A DNA stretch of 64,000 bases from NCBI RefSeq assembly GCF_030581005.1, contig NZ_JAUQSX010000015.1:86634-150633 (forward strand). The letters run 5' to 3'. The notes under the pieces were generated by a model. The model did not search any database, was not told the origin of the DNA, and saw nothing but the letters and a program-made list of their open reading frames with translations. Shown here one piece after another: positions 43,252 to 51,296 of the stretch (positions are counted from its first letter, which is position 1; each line of letters begins with the position of its first letter). The position numbers were made by a program, and so were the translations under genes. The stretch comes from Hymenobacter mellowenesis (GTDB lineage Bacteria > Bacteroidota > Bacteroidia > Cytophagales > Hymenobacteraceae).

Positions 43252-43289
43252 CAGCCGTCCAATTCCCACCATTTCAGTTCGTTTCGCTT

Positions 43290-44261
43290 ATGCGCTTTTT
43301 TACCCAATTCGTAGTTGGCTGCCTTTTTTCTGCCGTTGCTTTGCCGGCTGCGGCCCAAACCTTCAGCGACCCGGCCAGCTACAACAACGCCATCGTAGCC
43401 GAGCAGGTCGACCTGCTGAAGAAAAACCTGCGCTACATCAGCAAGGCTGCGCACAGCGAAAACGACCGCAAGATTGAAAACCGCCGCCTCGAAGTGGTGG
43501 AGCAAAACAAGGTGGCCGTGGCCAACGTGCAGCGCATGCCCGCCGCCTACAAAGGCAACGCCGAGCTGCGCGCGGCGGCCCTGAAAGCCTTCAAAACCAT
43601 GCTGGAGGTGTACTCAGCCGATTACAAGCAGGTGAACGCCCTGGCCGCCACCCGCACCGAAAGCTTCGAGGCCATGGAACGCTATTACGCCGCCCAGGAA
43701 GCCGCCGAGGCCAAGCTGGCCGTGGTCGACGACAGCGTGAACGCCGCCCAGCGCCGCTTTGCCAAGCAGTTCGGCATGAACATCGAGTCGACGCGCGAGT
43801 CGGTAAAGCTGGCCGAGTACACCCGCCAGGTGACGGCCGTGAACAAGTACCAGCACCAGGTTTTTCTGCCCTATTTCCGGGTGCAGAAAGCCAGCGCCAA
43901 GCTCACCGACGCCCTCAATGCCCAGGACGCCGCCGCCTTTGAAGCCGCCCGCGTGACCCTGGCCGCCGAAGCCGACAAATCGGCTGCCGAGCTGTCGGCC
44001 GTGCCCGCGTTTCGGGGCAAAGACATGGCCTACCGCAACGCCGCCCGCGATTTTGCCAATCTCTACGTGGTGATGTGCGCCAAGCAATTCGTGCAAGTGG
44101 CCGAGCTGATGAAAAACAAAGACCACCTGACCAAAGTGGACGCCCAGACCATCAACGCCCACATCAACACCTTCAACACCCAGAACCAGAAATTCAACGA
44201 AGCCTACAACCGCACCTCGGCCGCCTTTATGGACACCTACGTGCCGGTGATGAACGATTAA
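43290..44261 (+). CDS. Helical secreted protein (LIC11966 surface-protein-like)
   Basis: A 323-residue exported protein, almost entirely helical after a signal peptide (residues 1-22, ALPAAAQ). Periodic Ala/Lys/Glu helices with aromatic residues (for example YYAAQEAAEAKLAVVDDSVNAAQRRFAKQFGMNIES) suggest an antiparallel bundle. The overall look recalls the LIC11966 family of surface proteins found in Leptospira and Bacteroidota, but that is an impression, not a search result. It is inserted between paralogues 3 and 4 of the TonB-CTD array and ends 12 bases before paralogue 4. Confidence 0.6.
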   Translation: MRFFTQFVVGCLFSAVALPAAAQTFSDPASYNNAIVAEQVDLLKKNLRYISKAAHSENDRKIENRRLEVVEQNKVAVANVQRMPAAYKGNAELRAAALKAFKTMLEVYSADYKQVNALAATRTESFEAMERYYAAQEAAEAKLAVVDDSVNAAQRRFAKQFGMNIESTRESVKLAEYTRQVTAVNKYQHQVFLPYFRVQKASAKLTDALNAQDAAAFEAARVTLAAEADKSAAELSAVPAFRGKDMAYRNAARDFANLYVVMCAKQFVQVAELMKNKDHLTKVDAQTINAHINTFNTQNQKFNEAYNRTSAAFMDTYVPVMND

Positions 44262-44273
44262 CCGGCTTCACCT

Positions 44274-44780
44274 ATGAGTTTTAACCAAACAACCTTACTC
44301 TCGCCAGTTAGACCAAGGTGGTGGGCGAAAGCAATGGCCCTGGCCGTTATTGGCCTGGGATGGTCCCAGCCGGGCGTGGCCCAGTCGGGACCGACTGGCT
44401 TCCCGCGTAAAGTCACCCTCTACCTCACGGCGAGCGGCGAGCAGCTGCCGGCGCCGGAAGGTGCCGACCACCGCGCCGAAGTCACCCTGCGCGACAGCGT
44501 GAGCGGGACCATGCGGGAATATTACCCTTCGGGCAAGCTCTGGCGCATTGTGCCCATGGCGCACGTGGGGCTGGGGCTGCGGCACGGCGTGGCCATGAGC
44601 TACGACGAGGGCGGCAAGCTGCGCAAGCGCGAAGAATACGTGGGCGGCCACCGGCAGGGCGAAGTGCAGATTTTCGACGCCACCGGCACCCTGAGCCGCA
44701 CCAAGGTGTATAGCCAAGACAAACTGGTGAGCCAGCAGTGCTTCACGCCCACCGGTCAGCCCCGCGAATGCCAGGCCTAA
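44274..44780 (+). CDS. MORN-like/TonB-CTD family, paralogue 4, N-terminal part (truncated by a stop codon)
   Basis: The 168 residues cover a signal or anchor segment (AMALAVIGLGWSQPGVAQ), the conserved EVTLRDSVSGTMREYYPSGKLWRI block and the MORN-like repeats, ending at a TAA in the motif QCFTPTGQPRECQA. In the other paralogues the same motif continues into the TonB-type domain. Counting residues, the stop stands where they have the conserved Tyr of F-E-Y or its equivalent, and the missing half follows in the same frame. The fragment could still be made as a MORN-like protein without its C-terminal domain. Confidence 0.7.
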   Translation: MSFNQTTLLSPVRPRWWAKAMALAVIGLGWSQPGVAQSGPTGFPRKVTLYLTASGEQLPAPEGADHRAEVTLRDSVSGTMREYYPSGKLWRIVPMAHVGLGLRHGVAMSYDEGGKLRKREEYVGGHRQGEVQIFDATGTLSRTKVYSQDKLVSQQCFTPTGQPRECQA

Positions 44781-45155
44781 AAGCCCCCCCCGGTGTACCC
44801 CAATGGCATTACCGGCCTAGTGAGCGACATTCAGAAAGCCGCGGTGCTGCCGCCCGAGTACCTGGTGAAGCACAACAACGGCGTTGTCACCATCAAGGTG
44901 CTGGTGAATGCCCGCGCCGCTATAGTGGGCGCCAGCGTGCTCAAGGCGCCTTCGCCCGCTATGGGCCAAACCGTGCTAGATGCTCTGAAGCACATACCGC
45001 CCTTTGAGGCTGCCGGCACGGTAGACGAGGAAAACGTGGCGGTGATGTACACGTTGCCCATCATAATGGGCACGCCCGCCAACGGCATATACTTGCCCGC
45101 TGCTTACAATGAATCGCCCAGTTTGACGTACCTGGCCGATGAGTTTGGTGGCTGA
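44781..45155 (+). pseudogene. Paralogue 4, C-terminal TonB-type domain cut off by the in-frame stop
   Basis: The reading continues in frame from the TAA at 44778-44780 through a C8 tract (44784-44791) into PVYPNGITG, matching the PVY..GDG segment of the other paralogues, and on to a TonB-like domain (VVTIKVLVNARAAIVGASVL). The conserved LKPF.PGQQDGQP is altered to LKHIPPFEAAGTVDEEN. A GTG at 44793 could start a separate 120-residue protein, but it would have no export signal. A single base change or a sequencing error could explain it. Confidence 0.7.
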
Positions 45156-45256
45156 GCGGCCGCGCCCGGCCCAAACTTGTTGGCGGCTGATGCGTAACTT
45201 CCAGGCAGCAAAACCGCGCAGCGTTTTCGTGGCGGGGGCCAAAAAAGTTTTTCTCG

Positions 45257-46114
45257 GTGAAAGCATATTTTCTCTCTTTTGGACTCTTAGTCGGCCTGCC
45301 ACTGGCCGGGCGCGCCCAGGCGGTGCCGCAGGTCTTGCCCCAGCCGCCGGCCACGTTCTACACGCTCGATTTTGAGCCCACCACCCAGGCCGATACCGCG
45401 GCCTACTGCGCCGAAACCACGTTTCGCGACAGTCTGGCGGCCGTCACCCGGGTGTTTTACCCGTCGGGGGCGTTGCGGCAGTACATTCCCTACGCCAACG
45501 CCTACCGCCAAACCGTGCATGGCACCCTCACCACCTGGTACGAAGACGGCCGCATGCGCACCAAGGAGGATTTTTACAACGGCGTGCGCGACGGCGACCT
45601 GCTCACCTACTACCCCGACGGCACCCTGAAACGGCGCGACCATTACGAGAAAGGCCGTTGCGGCATCGGCAACTGCTACGGCCCCAACGGCGCGTCGGTG
45701 CCTTATTTCATCTACGAGCAGCTGCCGCTTTACCCCGGCGGTGAGGCCCAGCTCACCAAAGAGCTGGCCAAGGGCGTGCGTCTCAATGCCCGGGAGCTGG
45801 ACGCCATGCGCCGCGAAAGCGTCCACATCTACCGCATGGCCCGCGCCGGCCTGCACCGCGAAGTGGATGTGGAGTTGCTGGTGGGCGAAGACGGCCGCAT
45901 TGCCAACGCCAAGGTGGTGAAATCGGGCGCGTCCTTTCTCAACGAGGCCGCGCTGCGGGCCGTGGCCAAGCTCAAGCGGCAGTTTGTGCCCGCCCGGCGC
46001 GACGGGCAGACCGTGCCGAGCCGCTACACCGTGCCCGTGTACTACACCATGGAACTGCCGGGCCGGCAGGCCGGCGGCCCGTACTACCCCCGGACTCCCG
46101 GCCGCGGCTGGTAG
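45257..46114 (+). CDS. Secreted MORN-like/TonB-CTD family protein, paralogue 5
   Basis: A 285-residue paralogue starting at GTG 45257 with a signal peptide ending at about residue 21 (GRAQA). It has the ETTFRDSLAAVTRVFYPSGALR block, MORN-like repeats (HGTLTTWYEDGRMRTKEDFYNGVRDGDLLTYYPDGTLKRRDHY), NCYGPNGASVPYFIYEQLPLYPGG, and a TonB-type C-terminal domain (VDVELLVGEDGRIANAKVVKSGASFLNEAALRAVAKLK). The end of the domain has diverged (FVPARRDGQTVPSRYTVPVYYTM), and a short Gly/Pro tail is added. It closes the array before gatB. Confidence 0.85.
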   Translation: MKAYFLSFGLLVGLPLAGRAQAVPQVLPQPPATFYTLDFEPTTQADTAAYCAETTFRDSLAAVTRVFYPSGALRQYIPYANAYRQTVHGTLTTWYEDGRMRTKEDFYNGVRDGDLLTYYPDGTLKRRDHYEKGRCGIGNCYGPNGASVPYFIYEQLPLYPGGEAQLTKELAKGVRLNARELDAMRRESVHIYRMARAGLHREVDVELLVGEDGRIANAKVVKSGASFLNEAALRAVAKLKRQFVPARRDGQTVPSRYTVPVYYTMELPGRQAGGPYYPRTPGRGW

Positions 46115-46255
46115 CTGCGCGGGCGCCAGGAGAGCGAAAAAAAGGCGTATTGCGGGCGCGTGGTTGGTTTTTGGCAGCGGCCCTGCGTGGCTGGCTTGGC
46201 CGCAGCCGTTACCTTTAAGGCTGAATAGCTTTTAGTACCCCGCGTTTTTCTTGTT

Positions 46256-47710
46256 ATGGACGAAGCCACCCTTGCCCAATACCAGCCCGTTATCGGCCTC
46301 GAAGTACACGCTCAGTTGCTGACGCACAGCAAGATGTACTCGGCCGATGAAAACGAGTACGGCGTTGCGCCCAACACCAACCTGTCGGTTATCACCCTCG
46401 GCCACCCCGGCACCTTGCCCAAGGTGAACCGCACGGCCGTGGAATTTGCCATGAAAATGGGCCTGGCCACCAACTGCCAGATTCGGCGCGACAACCTGTT
46501 TGCCCGCAAAAACTACTTTTACCCCGACCTGCCCAAGGGCTACCAGATTACGCAGGACAAAACTCCGATTTGCCACGACGGCCACCTCGAAGTGCGCGTG
46601 GGCGAGGACGTGAAGCGCATCGGCATCACCCGCATCCACATGGAAGAGGACGCGGGCAAATCGATGCACCTGGCCGGCGAAACCGAAACCCTCGTGGACC
46701 TGAACCGCGCCGGCGTGCCGCTCATCGAAATCGTGAGCGAGCCCGATATCCGCACCGGCGACGAAGCCTACGCCTACCTCACCGAAATCAAGAAGCTGGT
46801 GGAATACCTCGGCATCTGCGACGGCAACATGGAGGAAGGCTCCCTGCGTTGCGACGCCAACATTTCGGTGATGAAAAAGGGCGCCACGCAGTTCGGCATG
46901 AAGGTGGAAGTGAAGAACATGAACTCCTTCCGCAACGTGCAGCGCGCCATTGCCTACGAAATCGAGCGCCAGATTACCATCATCGAGGCCGGCGGCGAAG
47001 TGGACAGCGAAACCCGCGGCTTCGACGCCGCCAGTGGCACCACCAACGGCCAGCGCAGCAAGGAAACCCTCAACGACTACCGCTATTTCCCCGAGCCCGA
47101 CCTGCCCCCGCTGGTGATTTCGGACGAGTGGCTGCACCGCGTGGCCGCCGAGCTGCCGGCGCTGCCGCAGCAGCTCTACGCCCGCTTCGTGGGCGAGCTG
47201 GGTTTGAGCGACTACGACGCCTCGGTACTGATTGACCAGAAGGAAGTGGCCCTGTTTTTTGATGACCTTTCGCGCCTCACGCCCAACGCCAAAGCCGCCG
47301 CCAACTGGGTGATGGGCCCGGTGAAAAGCTACCTCAACGAGCGCGCCCTCACCATGGCCGACTTCCCGCTCGATGCCGCCCAGCTGGCCGGCATCATCGA
47401 GCTGATTGACGCCGGCAAGGTGAACTACTCGGTGGCTAGCAAGCAGCTGTTTCCGCACCTGCTGGAGCACCCCACCGCCAACGCCACCGGCGCCGCCGAA
47501 AGCCTGGGCCTGCTCCAGCAAGCCGACAGCGGCGAGCTGGCCGCGCTGGTGGAACAGGTAGTGGCCGGCAACCCCGCCAAGGTGGCCGAGTACCGCGCCG
47601 GCAAAAAGTCGCTCACCGGCATGTTCATGGGCGAGTTGATGAAGCTCACCGGCGGCAAAGCCGACCCCAAGCTGGCCAACCAGCTCCTGCGCACCGCGCT
47701 GGAGGGGTAA
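46256..47710 (+). CDS. gatB: Asp-tRNA(Asn)/Glu-tRNA(Gln) amidotransferase subunit B
   Basis: A 484-residue GatB, which with GatA and GatC converts Glu-tRNA(Gln) to Gln-tRNA(Gln). The N-terminal cradle starts with YQPVIGLEVHAQLLTHSKM; further landmarks are LGHPGTLPKVNRTAVEFAMKMGLAT, RKNYFYPDLPKGYQITQ, HMEEDAGKS, DLNRAGVPLIEIVSEPD and EGSLRCDANISV. The C-terminal YqeY-like tail domain is complete. gatA and gatC are not adjacent. A perfect 29-base hairpin follows its stop. The gene is unrelated to the paralogue array before it. Confidence 0.97.
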   Translation: MDEATLAQYQPVIGLEVHAQLLTHSKMYSADENEYGVAPNTNLSVITLGHPGTLPKVNRTAVEFAMKMGLATNCQIRRDNLFARKNYFYPDLPKGYQITQDKTPICHDGHLEVRVGEDVKRIGITRIHMEEDAGKSMHLAGETETLVDLNRAGVPLIEIVSEPDIRTGDEAYAYLTEIKKLVEYLGICDGNMEEGSLRCDANISVMKKGATQFGMKVEVKNMNSFRNVQRAIAYEIERQITIIEAGGEVDSETRGFDAASGTTNGQRSKETLNDYRYFPEPDLPPLVISDEWLHRVAAELPALPQQLYARFVGELGLSDYDASVLIDQKEVALFFDDLSRLTPNAKAAANWVMGPVKSYLNERALTMADFPLDAAQLAGIIELIDAGKVNYSVASKQLFPHLLEHPTANATGAAESLGLLQQADSGELAALVEQVVAGNPAKVAEYRAGKKSLTGMFMGELMKLTGGKADPKLANQLLRTALEG

Positions 47711-47715
47711 ATGGT

Positions 47716-47782
47716 GGATTAGTGGGTTGGTGGGTTGGTGGATTAGCACGTAAAATCCACCAACCCACCAACCCACTAATCC
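47716..47782. repeat. Perfect 29-base inverted repeat after gatB
   Basis: Arms 47716-47744 and 47754-47782 are exact reverse complements around a 9-base loop and consist of GGTTGGTG-type units (GGATTAGTGGGTTGGTGGGT...). There is no T-run. It may act as an mRNA-end stabiliser or attenuator, or be another dispersed palindrome family. Confidence 0.85.
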
Positions 47783-47850
47783 AGCTTTTGGAACAATAAC
47801 TTTTCTGCCTGGCGTTGGCTATTTTTACGCATAAGCTCATGCTCCATCCT

Positions 47851-48987
47851 ATGATTAAATCAGTTTTCATCGCCGCCACCGTGCTAGGCCTCGCCAACGC
47901 CTGCCAGAATGCTTCCGCCGCCGAAGGCTACGAAGTGACGGGCCAGCTCAAAAACGCGCCGGCCGGCACCGTGCTACACCTTTCGGAGCTGACGTCGAAC
48001 CAGTTTGTGGAGAAAGGCCAGACCAAAACGGATGGTTCGGGCAACTTCACGCTGAAAGGCCTGTCGCCCACGCCGGGCATCTACCAGCTCAAGGTGGACG
48101 ACGCTAACCAGGTGCTGCTGTTGCTCGATAACAAAACCCATGTGCAGCTCAGCGGCGACGCCAAGAGCCTGCCCGCCACCTACACCGTAAAAGGCAGCAA
48201 GGACGCCGAGATTCTGCGCCAGCTCATCCAAACCTCGATGGGCGGCCAGGAGGAAATGGAAACCCTGAAGCAGCGCTATAACACCGCCGGCCAGGCCGGC
48301 AAAACCGCTGAGATGGAAGCCATCCAGAAGCAGTTCATGGCCATTGTGGACGCGAAGGGAGCCAAAGTGAAAGGCCTCATCCGGCGCAATCCGGCGGCGG
48401 TGGTGAGCGGTTTTGCCGTGGGCGCGTTTCTCGACCCGGAAACCGATTTCCTCTTTGCCGATTCCATTGCCAGCGTGCAGCGCAAGGCCAACCCCAACTC
48501 GCCCTTCACCAAGGACCTGACGGCCCGCTTGGAGCCGTTGCGCGCTACGGCCCCCGGCACCCAGGCCCCAGAAATCAACCTGATGCAGCCCGATGGCACC
48601 AAGCTGGCGTTGAGCAGCCTGCGCGGCAAGTACGTGCTGATTGATTTCTGGGCCAGCTGGTGCGGCCCCTGCCGCCAGGAAAACCCCAACGTGGTGAAGG
48701 CCTATAACGCCTTCAAAGACAAGGGCAAAGGCTTTACCATTTACTCTGTGTCGCTGGACCAGGACAAGGGCAAATGGGAGAAGGCTATTGCCTCCGACGG
48801 CCTCACCTGGCACCACGTATCGGATTTGGCCGGCTGGAACAGCGTGGCCGGCGCGGCTTACGGCGTGAAGTCCATTCCGCAGTCGTTCCTGCTCGACCCG
48901 CAGGGCAGAATCATTGCCAAGAACCTGCGCGGCGAAGCTTTGGCCGCCAAGCTGGCCGAAGTGCTGAAAACGACGCCGGTGAATTAA
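47851..48987 (+). CDS. TlpA-like thiol-disulfide oxidoreductase lipoprotein with DUF4369 domain
   Basis: A 378-residue lipoprotein (hydrophobic start and LANAC lipobox, Cys near residue 16). The N-terminal half has the DUF4369 beta domain (EGYEVTGQLKNAPAGTVLHLSEL ... LLLDNKTHVQLSGD), a helical linker, and a C-terminal thioredoxin fold with WASWCGPCRQENPNVVKAY carrying the CxxC redox site (near residue 270) and the cis-Pro in KSIPQSFLLD. In Bacteroidota such proteins reduce or isomerise disulfides in the envelope, often around cytochrome maturation. ATG 47851 is used since it gives the signal. A terminator follows. Confidence 0.9.
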   Translation: MIKSVFIAATVLGLANACQNASAAEGYEVTGQLKNAPAGTVLHLSELTSNQFVEKGQTKTDGSGNFTLKGLSPTPGIYQLKVDDANQVLLLLDNKTHVQLSGDAKSLPATYTVKGSKDAEILRQLIQTSMGGQEEMETLKQRYNTAGQAGKTAEMEAIQKQFMAIVDAKGAKVKGLIRRNPAAVVSGFAVGAFLDPETDFLFADSIASVQRKANPNSPFTKDLTARLEPLRATAPGTQAPEINLMQPDGTKLALSSLRGKYVLIDFWASWCGPCRQENPNVVKAYNAFKDKGKGFTIYSVSLDQDKGKWEKAIASDGLTWHHVSDLAGWNSVAGAAYGVKSIPQSFLLDPQGRIIAKNLRGEALAAKLAEVLKTTPVN

Positions 48988-49008
48988 TTGGTTTTGCTTG
49001 GGCCAATG

Positions 49009-49043
49009 AAAAAGGTTCTCCCGGCAGGGAGGACCTTTTTTTA
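49009..49043 (+). terminator. Terminator of the TlpA-like gene
   Basis: Arms AAAAAGGTTCTCCC (49009-49022) and GGGAGGACCTTTTT (from 49028) pair with one mismatch, followed by a T-run, 22 bases after the stop. Confidence 0.85.
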
Positions 49044-49107
49044 TTTGTGACCCTGACATGATAGAAGGCCGCCTACTTTCGTAGTTGCTCCGACTTATCC
49101 TGTTACT

Positions 49108-50994
49108 GTGCTTCAAAAGTTACTTACGCTTCTGCTTTGCCTCTTTGCCAGCACGACGAGCCTGTCGGCGCAGCCCGCGCTGGCCGTGGCGAGCCCGCCC
49201 GGCCTGGAGGTGGTGCGCGTGGAAGCGCTGCCCGACCGTAATTACACCTGGGACCAGATTCGGGCCGATACCACGCTGGCCTTCGCGGCGGCTGACTCGC
49301 TGCGCCCGGCGCAAAGCCGCCGCTACTGGCTGCGGCTGGCCGTGCGCAACCCCGGCCGCTCCGCCACGGCCGCCCAGCTGCGGGTGCTGCCCAACCTCGA
49401 CAACACCCTCTTTTACTTTGATGAGGATGCCCGGGCCTGGCGCACCCGCCAGGCGGGCGTGGCCGCCCCCGCCGACAGCCAGCGCGTGAAGGGCGGGTTT
49501 CCGGTACAACTGGCGGGCCGCACCACCACCACGGTATACGTGCGGGTGGCCCTGAACCAGGAGGCCGCGCTGCTGCCCGCCATTGCCCTGAAGGTGACCC
49601 TGAAAAAAGCGGCCGAGGCGCAGCAAACCGACCTCTTCTACCGCACGGCCTGGGCCGTGTCGCTCACGGCGCTGCTGCTGCTGCTGCTCACCAACCTGCC
49701 CACCTACGTGCGCTACCGCGACCGCAGCACGCTGTTCTACCTGTGCTCGCAGGTAGGGGCGGCGCTCTACGTCACGGCGTTTCGGGGGTATTTCAAGGTG
49801 CTGTGGCCGGCCCCGGTGTTCAGCCAGCTGGTGCTGCCCGATGGCCGCAGCTACGCCTATGCCCTCAACAACGTGGCCATGCACCTGAGCGTGGTGCTGA
49901 TGCTCGTCGGGTTTGGGCAGATGACCCGCGCCTACCTGCTGCTGCCGGCCCGGCTGCCGCGCCTCGATGCCGTGTTGCGCTACGCTTTGGGAGGCTACTG
50001 CGCGTTCACGGTAGTGGTGGGGGCGGTGAATCTGAGTGGCTTTTATCTCAACCAGTACTCGCTGCCCTACGACAACCTGCTGGTGCTGGGCGTGGTGGGG
50101 CTGTTGCTGGCCATTGGGGTGGTGGCCTACCGGCGGCGGCTGCCGCTGGCCCGGCCCTTTCTGCTGGCCAACGTGCTGCCGCTGTTCTTCATTATGCTGA
50201 TTGCGGGCTACCACGCCTTCGTGAACTACGACAACAACGGCAACCAGCTGCTGCCCGACCTGACCATTCTGGCACACGCGCTGTGCTTCTCGGTGGCCCT
50301 GAACATTCGCTCGCAAAGCCTGCAGCAAACCCTGCTGCTGAAGGAGCGCGAAGCCGACCATCTGGCCCTCGACATCGGGCAGCAGGAGCTGCGCCACCGC
50401 GAAATCGTGCTCAAAAACCAGCACATCCAGACGGCGCTGCTGGCCTTGCAGCAGCGCCAGCAAGTGCGCGAGCTCGAAACCGAGCAGCTCAGCGCCGACC
50501 ACCAGCAGCAGAAGGCCGCCAACCACGACTTGCAGCAGCAGCTCGAAGCCAATCAGCGCGAGCTGGCCAGCACCACGCTCTACGTGCAGCAGAAAAACGC
50601 CCTGCTGGCCGAGCTCAAGCAGCAGATTCAGGAGCTGAACGCGCAGGGGCCGGGGCCGCAGAAGGAGCTGGCCGGCATTAAGTCCATCCTGCAATCCAAC
50701 CTGCACCTCGACGAGGACTGGGGCCGGTTCAAGCTGCATTTTGAGCAGGTGCACCCGCGCTTTTTCGAGGAACTGCAGGCCAAGTACCCGGCCCTGACCA
50801 GCAACGAGCAGCGGCTGTATTGCTACTTCCACATCCACCTGGCCACGAAGGAAATCGCGGCCCTGCTCAACATCGACCCCGCCAGTGTGCGCCGGGCCAA
50901 AACCCGCCTCTTCAAGAAGATTGCGGCGGCCGACCTGGCCGCCGGCCGCACCCCGGCCGCCGCGCCACCCGACGAGCCAGCGGCCCACGAATAG
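49108..50994 (+). CDS. 7TM receptor with extracytoplasmic DISM domain, coiled coil and C-terminal HTH
   Basis: A 628-residue signalling protein. A signal peptide (to about 22) is followed by a beta-sandwich of the 7TMR-DISM extracellular type (RRYWLRLAVRNPGR, FYFDEDARAWRTR), then seven hydrophobic segments from about 185 to 395, a long Gln/Glu/Leu-rich coiled coil (about 400-520) and a C-terminal helix-turn-helix region (LTSNEQRLYCYFHIHLATKEIAALLNIDPASVRRAKTRLFKKI) similar to LuxR-type output domains of Bacteroidota TPR/7TM regulators. There is no kinase, cyclase or receiver domain, so signal output would be directly through the HTH. It starts at GTG 49108. The coiled coil suggests dimerisation. 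Ligand and targets are unknown. Confidence 0.85.
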   Translation: MLQKLLTLLLCLFASTTSLSAQPALAVASPPGLEVVRVEALPDRNYTWDQIRADTTLAFAAADSLRPAQSRRYWLRLAVRNPGRSATAAQLRVLPNLDNTLFYFDEDARAWRTRQAGVAAPADSQRVKGGFPVQLAGRTTTTVYVRVALNQEAALLPAIALKVTLKKAAEAQQTDLFYRTAWAVSLTALLLLLLTNLPTYVRYRDRSTLFYLCSQVGAALYVTAFRGYFKVLWPAPVFSQLVLPDGRSYAYALNNVAMHLSVVLMLVGFGQMTRAYLLLPARLPRLDAVLRYALGGYCAFTVVVGAVNLSGFYLNQYSLPYDNLLVLGVVGLLLAIGVVAYRRRLPLARPFLLANVLPLFFIMLIAGYHAFVNYDNNGNQLLPDLTILAHALCFSVALNIRSQSLQQTLLLKEREADHLALDIGQQELRHREIVLKNQHIQTALLALQQRQQVRELETEQLSADHQQQKAANHDLQQQLEANQRELASTTLYVQQKNALLAELKQQIQELNAQGPGPQKELAGIKSILQSNLHLDEDWGRFKLHFEQVHPRFFEELQAKYPALTSNEQRLYCYFHIHLATKEIAALLNIDPASVRRAKTRLFKKIAAADLAAGRTPAAAPPDEPAAHE

Positions 50995-51296
50995 ACCGCC
51001 GAATACTCTAATTAGGCTCCAGGCAGAAAAATAACGGGCTAGTTATCAGGCAGCTTATAAAAGCTGTACACACTTTGTCTACGCGCAATTTTAGGAAAGC
51101 GGGTGGGGGCGGGGCCAGGTTTGCAGCGCCGGAGCAGGTAGGCCACCGCCCCGGCACCCCGAACCCCTTCGGCCACCGCGCTACCCTACCGGGTACAACC
51201 CCGCGCGGGCGGCGCCCCGGCCCCTGAGGACAGCCCTCGGGGCCGGGGCCGCTGCACGGCGGGTAGGGCTTTCTCCTGTTTTCTCTCTTGTTGCTC
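50995..51296. other. Intergenic region without a supported gene
   Basis: About 300 bases. The first part (50995-51090) is AT-richer and holds the imperfect palindrome AGCTTATAAAAGCT near 51051 and CACACTTTG near 51070 that could belong to a promoter for the fibre-like protein. The rest is very GC-rich with no clear hairpin. A leftward open frame here has no protein-like composition. Confidence 0.5.

Noticed and set aside
43290..44261. The helical gene as a sixth member of the TonB-CTD array
   Set aside because: It has no MORN-like repeat, no GECFGPDGQP motif and no TonB-type domain; it is helical throughout.
46232..47776. Long open frame on the strand opposite gatB
   Set aside because: GatB is certain on the plus strand; the antisense frame is His/Gly/Val-rich, as expected for a shadow of GC-rich coding DNA.
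49120..50988. 622-codon open frame opposite the 7TM receptor gene
   Set aside because: Gln/Arg/His-rich shadow of a well-supported receptor gene.
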